Source: Polyangiaceae bacterium (lineage in GTDB: Bacteria; Myxococcota_A; Polyangia; Polyangiales; Polyangiaceae). Taken from it: a stretch of DNA of 64,000 nt. Below are positions 33,467-43,608 of the stretch, piece after piece (position 1 is the stretch's first letter; every line of letters begins with the position of its first letter). Under the pieces are notes generated by a model. The model searched no databases. It saw only the letters and a program-made list of their open reading frames with translations, and was not told where the DNA came from. The stretch spans positions 124,001 through 188,000 of the forward strand of contig JAHBVY010000006.1 in the NCBI GenBank assembly GCA_019637265.1, given 5' to 3'. The position numbers were made by a program, and so were the translations under genes.

Positions 33467-36157
<2,691 letters not shown>

Positions 36158-36194
36158 CGCACGGCGGCTCGGCCTCACGGCGCCGCACAGCACC

Positions 36195-36272
36195 AAGCAG
36201 TGACGCTGACCGCACGCAGCGCGCCCATCGGGCGCCGCGCGGCGCTAGGCAATGACACTGACTGTGCGCAGC
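36195..36272. repeat. 26-bp imperfect direct repeat in acnA 3' spacer
   Basis: 36195-36220 and 36247-36272 match at 20 of 26 positions (core TGACnCTGAC and GCAGC), separated by 26 bases that include GGGCGCCGCGCGGCGCTAG. Confidence 0.5.
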
Positions 36273-36278
36273 TTGGGC

Positions 36279-36293
36279 GAACCCCCAAAACCC
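36279..36293 (-). repeat. T/G-tract intergenic motif, site D (weak)
   Basis: GAACCCCCAAAACCC, i.e. GGGTTTTGGGGGTTC on the minus strand, 27 bases after the stop of the S41 protease gene. Confidence 0.35.
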
Positions 36294-36319
36294 ACGAACG
36301 AGCGCGAATCCGGCGTGAT

Positions 36320-37774
36320 CTAGCGGCCTTTGAGGACGCCCGTCACGATTTGGTAGCCGATGGAGAGCGCCACGTCGGGGCCACCCGTGGGGTCCTTCGG
36401 GACCTCGCGCGCCACGCCCAGGTAGGTGCCGGGTGCGTCCTCCGAGGGAGCAGCGGGCTTGGCCGCGGGTTGGCTGCCCGGCGCGCCCTCCGCCGGGAGG
36501 TGGTTGGGCAAGTCAGCTTCACGGACGATGCCCGGGGTCTCGCTGGCGCGCAGCGCCTGGACCAGCACGTCGGGCTTCACGCCGCGCGCCTGGATCGCCT
36601 GACCATTCGGCGTGTAGTAGCGCATGGTGGTGAGCCGCAGCCCGGCGCCGCCCGGCAGGCTCAAGATGCTTTGGACGCTGCCCTTACCAAACGTGGGCGC
36701 CCCGACGATCGTGGCGCGCCGTTGATCTTGCAGCGCGCCCGCGACCAGCTCGGCGGCGCTGGCCGAATACTCGTTCACCAGCACCACCATCGCGCCCGAG
36801 CGCAGCGCGCCCCCGGCGTTCGCGCGCACCTCGCTCACCACCTTGCCGCGGTGCCGCACGGAGTAAATCGCCCCGCCGCCCAGGAACTCGTCGGCGACCG
36901 CGCTCGACTCGTCCACCAGGCCACCGGGGTTGTTGCGAAGGTCCAAGATCACCTTGGAGATCGGGCCGCCCGCCTCGCTCCGCAGCGCGGCGATGGCGCG
37001 GAGCAGCTCGCTGTGCGTCCCTGACTGGAAGGCCTTCACTCTTAGGTAAGCTACCTGACCATCGAGCCAGGCGTGGCTCACGCTGGTGACTTGGATCACC
37101 TCACGCGTCAGCTCGAAGCTGAGCGGCGCCGCGCGACCCTCACGCCGCACCCCGAGCCGGACCTTGGTGCCCGGCGCGCCGCGCATCTGCTTCACCAGCT
37201 CGTCCGTCGAGCGGCCACGGACCTCGCGCCCGTCGATGCTGACGATGCGATCCCCCGGGCGGATCCCAGCGCGCTCCGCGGGTGAGCCTTCGATCGGCGC
37301 GAGCACCAGCAGCTGATCGTCCCGGAACTCGATCTCCACCCCCACGCCACCGAAGCGCCCTTCGGTGTCCGACTGGAACTGACGGTAGTCTTGCGCCGGG
37401 AGGTACGCCGAGTGCGGGTCCAGCTCCGCGACCATGCCCTTGATGCCGCCCTGCAGCAGCCGCGCGCGATCCACCGGCTCCACGTACTGGTTCTCGATCA
37501 AGACCAGCACGCGCGCGAGCTGGCCGAGCAGCGCGTAGGGGCTGTCTTGCTCACCGCTCGCGTGGGCGAGGCCCACTTGGGTGCTCAGGCCGCCGAGGTA
37601 AGCGACGGCCGCGACCACCCCCATGCGGAGCCACGAGCCACGCCGCGCCCGACGCGCGCTGGTGGGCTGTGCGGTCGTAGGCACGGTGCGAGGCTCGACG
37701 GTGTGCGGCTCGACGGTGCGAGGCTCGGCGGTGCGAGGCTCGGCGCAACTCTGCGGCGGGCGTTCAGGGGACAT
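36320..37774 (-). CDS. ctpA: C-terminal processing peptidase (S41 family) with PDZ domain
   Basis: 484-residue periplasmic protease of the CtpA/Prc type, which removes C-terminal tails of envelope proteins. After a basic tail, an uncleaved signal anchor (about 48-68) is followed by the N-terminal cap, a PDZ domain (about 140-215; FGGVGVEIEF, GIRPGDRIVSIDG) and the catalytic core with nucleophile S339 (NEYSASAAE) and general base K364 (FGKGS). A Pro/Ala/Ser-rich stretch splits off a last conserved strand. The N-terminal tail has four 5-residue units (EPRTV-like) from a 15-bp tandem repeat. ATG 37774 is chosen because TATAGT lies exactly six bases upstream. Confidence 0.9.
   Translation of the reverse strand: MSPERPPQSCAEPRTAEPRTVEPHTVEPRTVPTTAQPTSARRARRGSWLRMGVVAAVAYLGGLSTQVGLAHASGEQDSPYALLGQLARVLVLIENQYVEPVDRARLLQGGIKGMVAELDPHSAYLPAQDYRQFQSDTEGRFGGVGVEIEFRDDQLLVLAPIEGSPAERAGIRPGDRIVSIDGREVRGRSTDELVKQMRGAPGTKVRLGVRREGRAAPLSFELTREVIQVTSVSHAWLDGQVAYLRVKAFQSGTHSELLRAIAALRSEAGGPISKVILDLRNNPGGLVDESSAVADEFLGGGAIYSVRHRGKVVSEVRANAGGALRSGAMVVLVNEYSASAAELVAGALQDQRRATIVGAPTFGKGSVQSILSLPGGAGLRLTTMRYYTPNGQAIQARGVKPDVLVQALRASETPGIVREADLPNHLPAEGAPGSQPAAKPAAPSEDAPGTYLGVAREVPKDPTGGPDVALSIGYQIVTGVLKGR
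37685..37744. repeat. 15-bp tandem repeat, 4 copies
   Basis: GGTGCGAGGCTCGAC and close variants at 37685, 37700, 37715 and 37730, encoding the repeated EPRTA/EPRTV/EPHTV units of the CtpA N-terminus. Confidence 0.85.
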
Positions 37775-37780
37775 GGCCGC

Positions 37781-37786
37781 ACTATA
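37781..37786 (-). promoter_or_regulatory. -10-like hexamer of ctpA
   Basis: TATAGT on the minus strand, six bases before ATG 37774; no Shine-Dalgarno. Confidence 0.5.
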
Positions 37787-38010
37787 GCGAACGTGCGCTG
37801 GAGCGCCGCAGCGCGGCATTCGCGCCAGGCGTCACGCTGGGTGGCCTCATGACGGTCGCGTTGGGTCGTCCATGGGGTTCGCGCCGTTCACTCGTGGCTG
37901 ACGATCTCGAGCCTGCTGGATCCCAGCCCCATTGATCCCACGAGCTGCAGGGTGGTAGTCAAGCAGGTGGCCGTCGCCTCGCGGCAGCACGGGCGTGATC
38001 GCGGCTGTGG

Positions 38011-38016
38011 TAGGGT
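38011..38016 (+). promoter_or_regulatory. -10-like hexamer of the TIGR04563-like gene
   Basis: TAGGGT seven bases before ATG 38024. Confidence 0.4.
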
Positions 38017-38023
38017 CGAGAGG

Positions 38024-38227
38024 ATGAGCGAGAACATCAAGGGCGGCGACAAGCGCAAGCAGAGCCTCTACTTCCCTGAGGCGATGCTGCAGGAGATCAA
38101 GGATGAGGCTGCTCGGCTCGATCGGTCGCTCTCGTGGATCGTTCAGCGGGCCTGGAAGCTCGCGCGCGTGGACATCAAGAAGATCCCCAGCGTGAACGAC
38201 ATCGGCGATGACGATCCCGATGATTGA
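38024..38227 (+). CDS. Small RHH-like protein, TIGR04563 family
   Basis: 67 residues. KRKQSLYFPEAMLQEIKDEA is a strand-helix pattern like the ribbon-helix-helix fold, followed by RLDRSLSWIVQRAWKLAR and an acidic tail ending in DDDPDD. It matches my recollection of TIGR04563, a small family conserved in myxobacteria. DNA binding is a reasonable guess from the fold but is unproven. The start at 38024 excludes a non-conserved 24-residue extension and has TAGGGT seven bases upstream. It stands alone between ctpA (divergent) and an alpha/beta hydrolase. Confidence 0.7.
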   Translation: MSENIKGGDKRKQSLYFPEAMLQEIKDEAARLDRSLSWIVQRAWKLARVDIKKIPSVNDIGDDDPDD

Positions 38228-38367
38228 GGCGTGCTGCTGACGAGTCGCGTGGGCTCGAGTCGCTGGTCGATGTGGGGCTCGGTGGCTGGCCGAGGGGAGT
38301 GAGGGGTTGGTCTTTCGGGGGAGGCAGCGGCGACTCGGCGCCGCGCTCGTGTTAGCTGGGGTGCTTG

Positions 38368-39234
38368 GTGGAAGAGTCATTCGCGACAGCATCGGACGGC
38401 ACTCGGCTGTACGTCCGCCGGCGCCAGGGGGCGTCGCCCACCCACGCCATCCTGTGCGATGGCATCGTGTGCGATGGCTTCATCTACAAGTACCTGTGGG
38501 ACGATCTCGCGCACCCGTTCAGCGTCGGGCATTGGCACTACCGCGGGCACGGGCGCAGCGGGTTACCGCGGGACCCGGAGCAGATTGGGGTGCCGGACGT
38601 GGCGCGCGATTTGGGGGTGGTGCGGGAGACGTTGGGCAACCCCCCGGCGATCTTGATCGGGCACTCCTACGGCACTCAGGTGTGCTTGGAGAGCTACCGC
38701 ATGCAGCCGGAGAACGTGCGCGCGATGGTGCTCATGTGCGGGACGTTCGGTCGCGTGACGCACACCTTCCGCGGCACGGATTTGCTCGCCACGGTGCTGC
38801 CTCGGCTGATCGACTTCGTCACCACGCACCCGCGCCTGGCGCGCGCGCTGTGGAGCCGGGTGCCGCCGCGGGTGGCGCTCAAGGTGGCGGTGATGACGGG
38901 CGACATCGACGGTGACTCGATCCGCCTGGAGGACATCGAGCCGTACTTCGCCCACGTGGCGCACATGGATTTCCCCATGTTTTTGCAGATGCTACGGCTC
39001 GCGGGGGAGCACTCCGCGGAGGATCTGTTGCCGCGCATCGAGGTCCCCACGCTGATCGTCGCTGGGGATCGCGACACCTTCACCCCGTCCGAGCTCTCGG
39101 AGTCGATGGCCGAGCTGATCCCCGGCGCGGAGCTGCTCGTCATCCCCGGCGGCACTCACGTGGCCCCGCTGGAGCATCACGAGCTGGTGAACATGCGGAT
39201 CATGAAGTTCCTGGAAGACCACGGCGTCACGTAG
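38368..39234 (+). CDS. Alpha/beta-fold hydrolase
   Basis: 288-residue alpha/beta hydrolase without signal peptide. It has the nucleophile elbow IGHSYGTQ (near residue 95), an oxyanion region HYRGHGRSG near 58, an acid in VAGDRDTFTP near 233 and the catalytic His in GGTHVAPLEHH near 262. It resembles esterases and haloperoxidase-like enzymes; the substrate is unknown. GTG 38368 is chosen, with TTG directly before it as alternative. The end of the gene is followed by a 16-base palindrome and an intrinsic terminator. Confidence 0.85.
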   Translation: MEESFATASDGTRLYVRRRQGASPTHAILCDGIVCDGFIYKYLWDDLAHPFSVGHWHYRGHGRSGLPRDPEQIGVPDVARDLGVVRETLGNPPAILIGHSYGTQVCLESYRMQPENVRAMVLMCGTFGRVTHTFRGTDLLATVLPRLIDFVTTHPRLARALWSRVPPRVALKVAVMTGDIDGDSIRLEDIEPYFAHVAHMDFPMFLQMLRLAGEHSAEDLLPRIEVPTLIVAGDRDTFTPSELSESMAELIPGAELLVIPGGTHVAPLEHHELVNMRIMKFLEDHGVT

Positions 39235-39236
39235 GG

Positions 39237-39252
39237 GCGCAGCATGCTGCGC
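39237..39252. repeat. 16-bp perfect palindrome after the hydrolase gene
   Basis: GCGCAGCATGCTGCGC, three bases past the stop. The longer GGGGCGCAGCATGCT (39234-39248) recurs at 56826-56840, also just past a gene end. Confidence 0.7.
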
Positions 39253-39275
39253 TCTCTGAGCGCCTTTGTTTTTTT
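39249..39275 (+). terminator. Rho-independent terminator of the hydrolase gene
   Basis: Stem GCGCTC / GAGCGC with a 3-base loop, then CTTTGTTTTTTT. This is the clearest intrinsic terminator in the window. Confidence 0.75.
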
Positions 39276-39284
39276 GGGGGTTGG
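39269..39284 (+). repeat. T/G-tract intergenic motif, site E
   Basis: T7 G5 TTGG followed by ACGGCACCGC. The T-tract is also the tail of the terminator. Confidence 0.6.
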
Positions 39285-39351
39285 ACGGCACCGCACCGCA
39301 CGCTGCACCTCATCATGCTCCCTGACGATACACGCACCCCGTCATGCGAGC

Positions 39352-40542
39352 TCACGGCTGCAAGATCACCACCTCGTCCGGCTTGCGATACAGCACCTTG
39401 CCGGTCTCTCCGGGGCAGCCCCAGCAGCTCGAGAAGTGCAGCCGAGGACGGATGGACTCGGAGTAAGCGAACGCGACCGGCCCCGGCTCGCGGCGCATCA
39501 GGTAACTGGCGGCGAGCTCATACTCGTCCTCCTGGATCAGCCGGTAGGCGAGCACGAAGCTCGAGTCCTTGCCGCTGCGCGCCGTCACCATCAGGTAGTC
39601 GACGCCGGGCGCCGGGTTCCAGCGCAGCGCCTGCACGGTGAACAAGAAGCCCTTGCGGTCGCCAGGGCCGCGGCTCACCACGGTGTTCGCCGCCTCGGGC
39701 TCGCTGAAGAACACCAGGTCATTCGCGAGCGCTTGGGTGCGCGCGTCTTGTTTCAATAATGCGGTCAGTCGGTCGCCCTTGAGCTCCAGCTTCTGAAACG
39801 CCGCGCCTAGCGTCGGCTCCGGCACCGTGGCGGCGTTGGGCGCGCCGCGGCAGCATCGGAAGCCGACGTCGTTGCTCGCCGCGCCGGTCGCCGCGGAGGT
39901 TCGCGCGGCGCAGCGGTGGGCGCTCGCCTCCGCGTCTTTCCTGGCGCCCCGCAGCACCCCGAGCGGCGCCGCTTCGGGCCCGGTGGTGCTCGCCGTCCAC
40001 TCCTGCATCGCCGCGCCGAGGCCGAGCACCCCGTACGCTCCGGCGCAGGCTTGGGGGCGCTCCGCGCAGCTCGGGTCCCAGCTGGGCCCGGTGGGGAAGC
40101 GCCGCCCGTCGTCCCCCTGGCAGGCGCGCTCCCACTCGAGCTCGGTGCACAGGCGCGCGCCCGCTTGCCCGCACAGCTTGGCCGCCTCCTCGCGCGTCAC
40201 CCCCGTCCGCACCGGCTGAGTCGGATCGTTGGGGTAGGGGAGGCGGTCGATGGAGAAGCCGCCGAGCTCCACGCTGAACGGCCTGGGCTCGAGGCTCGGG
40301 TCGCGCCCCGGCTCGCCGGGCCGGCTGCCCGCGGTGAAGCTGCCGGCGGGGATCTCCACCACCTCACCCGAAAGCGGCGCGGGCGGCGGCGGCGCGGGGC
40401 TGCTGGCGCTGGTCGAGGCGGCGCCCGGCGGCGTCCCGGGCTCTGGCTCCTCACGGCAGCCGAGCAGGCTCATCGCACACAGCGTCCAGATCAGGGCTCG
40501 CGGCACCCGCGGACCTTGACAGGGTGCGCGGTGGGTTTTCAA
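39352..40542 (-). CDS. FGE/sulfatase-modifying-factor-like lipoprotein
   Basis: 396 residues: lipoprotein signal MSLLGC (C29), Pro/Ala/Ser linker, then a formylglycine-generating-enzyme-like domain (about 60-235) with EIPAGSFTAGS, the EEAAKLCGQAGARLCTELEWERAC block, and a final DVGFRCCRG. The domain is common in secreted myxobacterial proteins, where it often binds ligands rather than modifying sulfatases. The copper-binding cysteine pair of true FGE is not evident. A second, unrecognised domain (about 240-396) follows, with an SSCWGCPG motif. Convergent with the hydrolase gene. Confidence 0.75.
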   Translation of the reverse strand: MKTHRAPCQGPRVPRALIWTLCAMSLLGCREEPEPGTPPGAASTSASSPAPPPPAPLSGEVVEIPAGSFTAGSRPGEPGRDPSLEPRPFSVELGGFSIDRLPYPNDPTQPVRTGVTREEAAKLCGQAGARLCTELEWERACQGDDGRRFPTGPSWDPSCAERPQACAGAYGVLGLGAAMQEWTASTTGPEAAPLGVLRGARKDAEASAHRCAARTSAATGAASNDVGFRCCRGAPNAATVPEPTLGAAFQKLELKGDRLTALLKQDARTQALANDLVFFSEPEAANTVVSRGPGDRKGFLFTVQALRWNPAPGVDYLMVTARSGKDSSFVLAYRLIQEDEYELAASYLMRREPGPVAFAYSESIRPRLHFSSCWGCPGETGKVLYRKPDEVVILQP

Positions 40543-40634
40543 CCCCTGGTAGCGCCGCGACAGCGAGGGGGGTGGCCGGGCCTTTTCATTCCCTGCTAGC
40601 GTGACCTCCCGGACTCACCCGGCCCCCCCGACCG

Positions 40635-42593
40635 ATGACTCAAACAAGCATCCGCATCACCGGGAAGATCTTGCAGCTCACGGAAGATCCGGAGCTCTTG
40701 CAGCGCCAGCTGGCTGGCGAAGAGCTCGATCTCGATCCGAGCCGCAAGCTGATCGACAACATTTCCACGGATGAAATCACCCCCGGCTGGGTCTGCTACT
40801 ACTTCGACGAGACGCTCGCGCGTTACTCCCTGGTGGGACTCCGGGGCGGCCTGGTGGAGAAGGACTCGATCAAGGACGGCGGTTTTGGGGTGATCGTCAG
40901 CGGGCGCTCGAAGGGCTGCGGCAGCTCACGGGAGACGGCGCCTTACTCGGAGCTGAAGGCGGGCGTGCAGCTCGTGGTGGCGGAGAGCATCGAGAAGATC
41001 TACGGCCAGAATTGTCAGAACATCGGCCTACTCACCTCGACGGACTTCGGTCTGCTCGAGCGCATCGCGCGCGGCGAGGAGATCCCCATCAGTGAGTTCA
41101 CGCGCGGGCTCGATCCCATCAGCGCGCAGATCGTCGAGGCAGGCGGGCTGTTCGCCTACAACCGCGCGCGCATGGCGGGGGAGATCGCCCCGCCACCGGT
41201 GACCACCGCCGCGCGCCCGATGACGCTGTGCGAGAAGATCATCGCGCGCCACGCCATCGCCGACGCGAAAACAGGCCGGCTCGGGATCCCCGCGGTGAAG
41301 CCGGGGGACGCGCTGTTCGTGCGCACGGACGTGCGCTTCAGTCACGAGTACGTCACCCCGATGGCGGACTCGCTGTTCCGCGCGGGCTTCGGTGAGGACG
41401 CGGAGGTGGCGGAGCCGAGCTCGGTGTTCGCGTTCCGCGATCACCTGACGTTCCTCGAGCTGGTGATGCCGGAGCAGCACAAGCGGATGGGGCTCTCGGA
41501 GCAGGCCGCGTCGCTCAAGACAGTCCAAGAGACCTTCTCCAAGCGCCACGGCATCCGCCTCTACGGTGAGGTGGAGCGCGGCGGGAAGACGGTGGGCAGT
41601 GAGGCCATCTGTCACAACAAGGTGATCGAGGAGCTCGCGCTCCCAGGGGATTTGGTGGCGGGTACGGACTCTCACACCTGCATGGCGGGCGCGCTCGGCT
41701 GCTTCGCGTTCGGGGTCGGCAGCACGGACATGGCCAACGCCTGGTACACGCGGGACGTCCGGGTGCGCGTGCCGGAGACGGTGCGCTTCGAGCTGGTGGG
41801 GCGGCTCCAGCCCGGGGTGTGCGCGAAGGACGTGATGCTCCACATCCTGAGCCTCGAGCACTTCAAGTCCGGGCGCGGCATCGGGCAGGTGCTGGAGTTC
41901 GGTGGTGACGGGGTCCGGGGGCTGAGCCTGGATGAGCGAGCCACCCTGACCAACATGGCGGTGGAGGCGGGGAGCTTCACGGGCGTCATCGCGGCTGACG
42001 ACGTGGTGCTAGACTACCTGGTGGCGATGCGCGGCGCCGATCGCGCGGCGCTCGAGGCGCGCCTCGTCGCGCCGGATGAGGGCGCCGAGTACGCCGCCAC
42101 CTTCACGGTGGATCTGAGCGCCATCCCGGTGATGGTCGCCACCCCGGGGGATCCGCGTAACGGCATCCCGCTGAGCGAGCTCGCGGAGGACGTGCGGGTG
42201 GACATCGCCTATGGCGGCTCGTGCACCGGCGGCAAGAAGGCGGACATGGACATGTACGCTTCGGTGTTGAAGGCGGCGCTCGAGCGCGGCGAGAAGGTGG
42301 CCAGCGGGGTCCAGCTGTACATCCAGTTCGGCTCTCAGCACATCCGCGCTTACGCCGAAGAGCGCGGCTACATCGACGTGTTCGAGCGCGCGGGGGCCAC
42401 CTTGGTCGATCCCTCGTGTGGCGCCTGCATCCGGGCGGGTCCCGGGGTCTCCTTCGACCCGGAGCAGGTGACGGTGAGCGCCATCAACCGGAACTTCCCG
42501 GGGCGGAGCGGCCCCGGCAAGGTGTACCTCGCCAGCCCGCTGGTGGTCGCGGCGAGCGCCGTGGCTGGGCGGATCGCCGCACCCAAGGCCTGA
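40635..42593 (+). CDS. Aconitase-family hydro-lyase with swivel domain first
   Basis: 652 residues. A LeuD/AcnB-like swivel domain (about 1-180; SGRSKGCGSSRETAP near residue 92) comes first, and the LeuC-like catalytic domains follow (about 195-652). The Fe-S ligands appear as DSHTC near 347 and SCGACIRAG near 594. AcnB has the same swivel-first order but also a HEAT-like N-terminus, which is missing here. The enzyme is therefore an AcnB-like or isopropylmalate/homoaconitate-type hydratase in one chain; its substrate is not clear. TAGCGT at 40597 may be its -10 element. It is not linked to leuB or citrate synthase genes here. Confidence 0.85.
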   Translation: MTQTSIRITGKILQLTEDPELLQRQLAGEELDLDPSRKLIDNISTDEITPGWVCYYFDETLARYSLVGLRGGLVEKDSIKDGGFGVIVSGRSKGCGSSRETAPYSELKAGVQLVVAESIEKIYGQNCQNIGLLTSTDFGLLERIARGEEIPISEFTRGLDPISAQIVEAGGLFAYNRARMAGEIAPPPVTTAARPMTLCEKIIARHAIADAKTGRLGIPAVKPGDALFVRTDVRFSHEYVTPMADSLFRAGFGEDAEVAEPSSVFAFRDHLTFLELVMPEQHKRMGLSEQAASLKTVQETFSKRHGIRLYGEVERGGKTVGSEAICHNKVIEELALPGDLVAGTDSHTCMAGALGCFAFGVGSTDMANAWYTRDVRVRVPETVRFELVGRLQPGVCAKDVMLHILSLEHFKSGRGIGQVLEFGGDGVRGLSLDERATLTNMAVEAGSFTGVIAADDVVLDYLVAMRGADRAALEARLVAPDEGAEYAATFTVDLSAIPVMVATPGDPRNGIPLSELAEDVRVDIAYGGSCTGGKKADMDMYASVLKAALERGEKVASGVQLYIQFGSQHIRAYAEERGYIDVFERAGATLVDPSCGACIRAGPGVSFDPEQVTVSAINRNFPGRSGPGKVYLASPLVVAASAVAGRIAAPKA

Positions 42594-42704
42594 CGTAGCG
42601 GTGAGGGGCGCCGGATCCACGGCGTCCCTGGTCCTTGCAACTCACCCTGGGATCGATCATGGTTCGCGCCCCCGGTGTCGCGCGAGGCGGCGTTCGCGGG
42701 CTCC

Positions 42705-42723
42705 AGCGGCGGCCGTCGCCGCT
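42705..42723 (+). terminator. Hairpin after the aconitase-family gene
   Basis: AGCGGCG / CGCCGCT with a 5-base loop, in the 197-base spacer before the Ala/Pro-rich protein gene. No T-tract follows. Confidence 0.3.
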
Positions 42724-42790
42724 GCCAGCCGCGAGTGGACGTCGTGCCTGACGGAGCGTCACTGGGTCTCGTGATTGGAGTCCTCCGAAG

Positions 42791-43336
42791 ATGACCGACA
42801 TCGACACGCTCAAGCTCGACACTCGGGTGCGCGAGCGCCTGCTCCGTAAGGGGCTACTGACCACCGCCGAGGTGGAGGCACAGCTCGCCGCGCTGACTGA
42901 CACCGCCGATCAACACGACGTGGTGAGCCTCGCGCAGCCCGCGCTGGCGCCGCGCGATGACGAGGAGCGGGCGGCGGAGCGCGAGCGAGCTGCGCAGCAG
43001 GTCGCGGAGGCGCAGGCCGCCGCCACGGCGCAGGCCGCGGAGAGCACCACCGCGGTGGAGGCGCCCAGTGTGCCCGCCGCGGAGGCCGCGCCCAGTGCGC
43101 CCGCCGCGGCTGCCGCGCCGGTGGCGGAGGCCGCGCCGCCGGTCGAGGCTGCGCCGGCTGAAGTGGCGCCCGCCGTCGAGGCGGCGCCCGTAGCCGAGCC
43201 TGTCGCAGCGGCGCCCGCGCCCGAAGCTGCCCGCGAGCCCGCGGCCGAAGCGAGCGAGCCCGCGGCTGCTGCACAGGCGAGCTCCGTCGCCGAGGAAGAC
43301 GCGACGGACGCAGGCTGGGGCGACGAGGAGTCGTGA
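42791..43336 (+). CDS. Ala/Pro-rich low-complexity protein
   Basis: 181 residues. The first ~40 form a short helical region (IDTLKLDTRVRERLLRKGLL, T-x-E-V-E), followed by about 130 residues of Ala, Pro, Glu and Val in imperfect 9-residue repeats and an acidic end. It contains no cysteine or membrane segment. It is translationally coupled (GTGA overlap, 43333-43336) to the DUF1844 gene, which is in turn coupled to an HtrA-like protease gene. The low-complexity tail may be a flexible linker. No family recognised. Confidence 0.6.
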   Translation: MTDIDTLKLDTRVRERLLRKGLLTTAEVEAQLAALTDTADQHDVVSLAQPALAPRDDEERAAERERAAQQVAEAQAAATAQAAESTTAVEAPSVPAAEAAPSAPAAAAAPVAEAAPPVEAAPAEVAPAVEAAPVAEPVAAAPAPEAAREPAAEASEPAAAAQASSVAEEDATDAGWGDEES

Positions 43337-43608
43337 GCGCGGTGGACGACAGCGAGCTACCGGCGATCGACTTCGCCACCTTCGTGCTGTCGTTGAGCCA
43401 CTCGGTGCTGGTGCACCTGGGGGACGCTGAAGATCCATCCACCCACACGCGCTCTCGCGATCTCCCCATGGCGCGCCAAACGCTCCACCTCCTGGGGCTG
43501 CTCCAAGAGAAGACGCGCGGTAACCTGACGGGGGATGAGGAGCGCGTCCTCGATCAGGCGCTCATCGACCTCAAGCTGCGGTTGGCCGAGGTCGAGCAGG
43601 CGGAGTGA
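43333..43608 (+). CDS. DUF1844-domain protein
   Basis: 91 residues, essentially one DUF1844 domain: IDFATFVLSLSHSVLVHLG, the ARQTLHLLGLLQEKTRGNL block and an acidic helical end. The function of DUF1844 is unknown; it is common in delta-proteobacterial lineages and often adjacent to translation or protease genes. GTG start inside the upstream stop, and its own stop overlaps the GTG of the HtrA-like gene, so all three are coupled. Confidence 0.8.
   Translation: MSAVDDSELPAIDFATFVLSLSHSVLVHLGDAEDPSTHTRSRDLPMARQTLHLLGLLQEKTRGNLTGDEERVLDQALIDLKLRLAEVEQAE

Noticed and set aside
39244-39310. A conserved small peptide (FLGVGRHR) encoded at T/G-tract sites A and E
   Set aside because: The similarity follows from the shared DNA motif; at the other sites the frame is broken or gives different residues.
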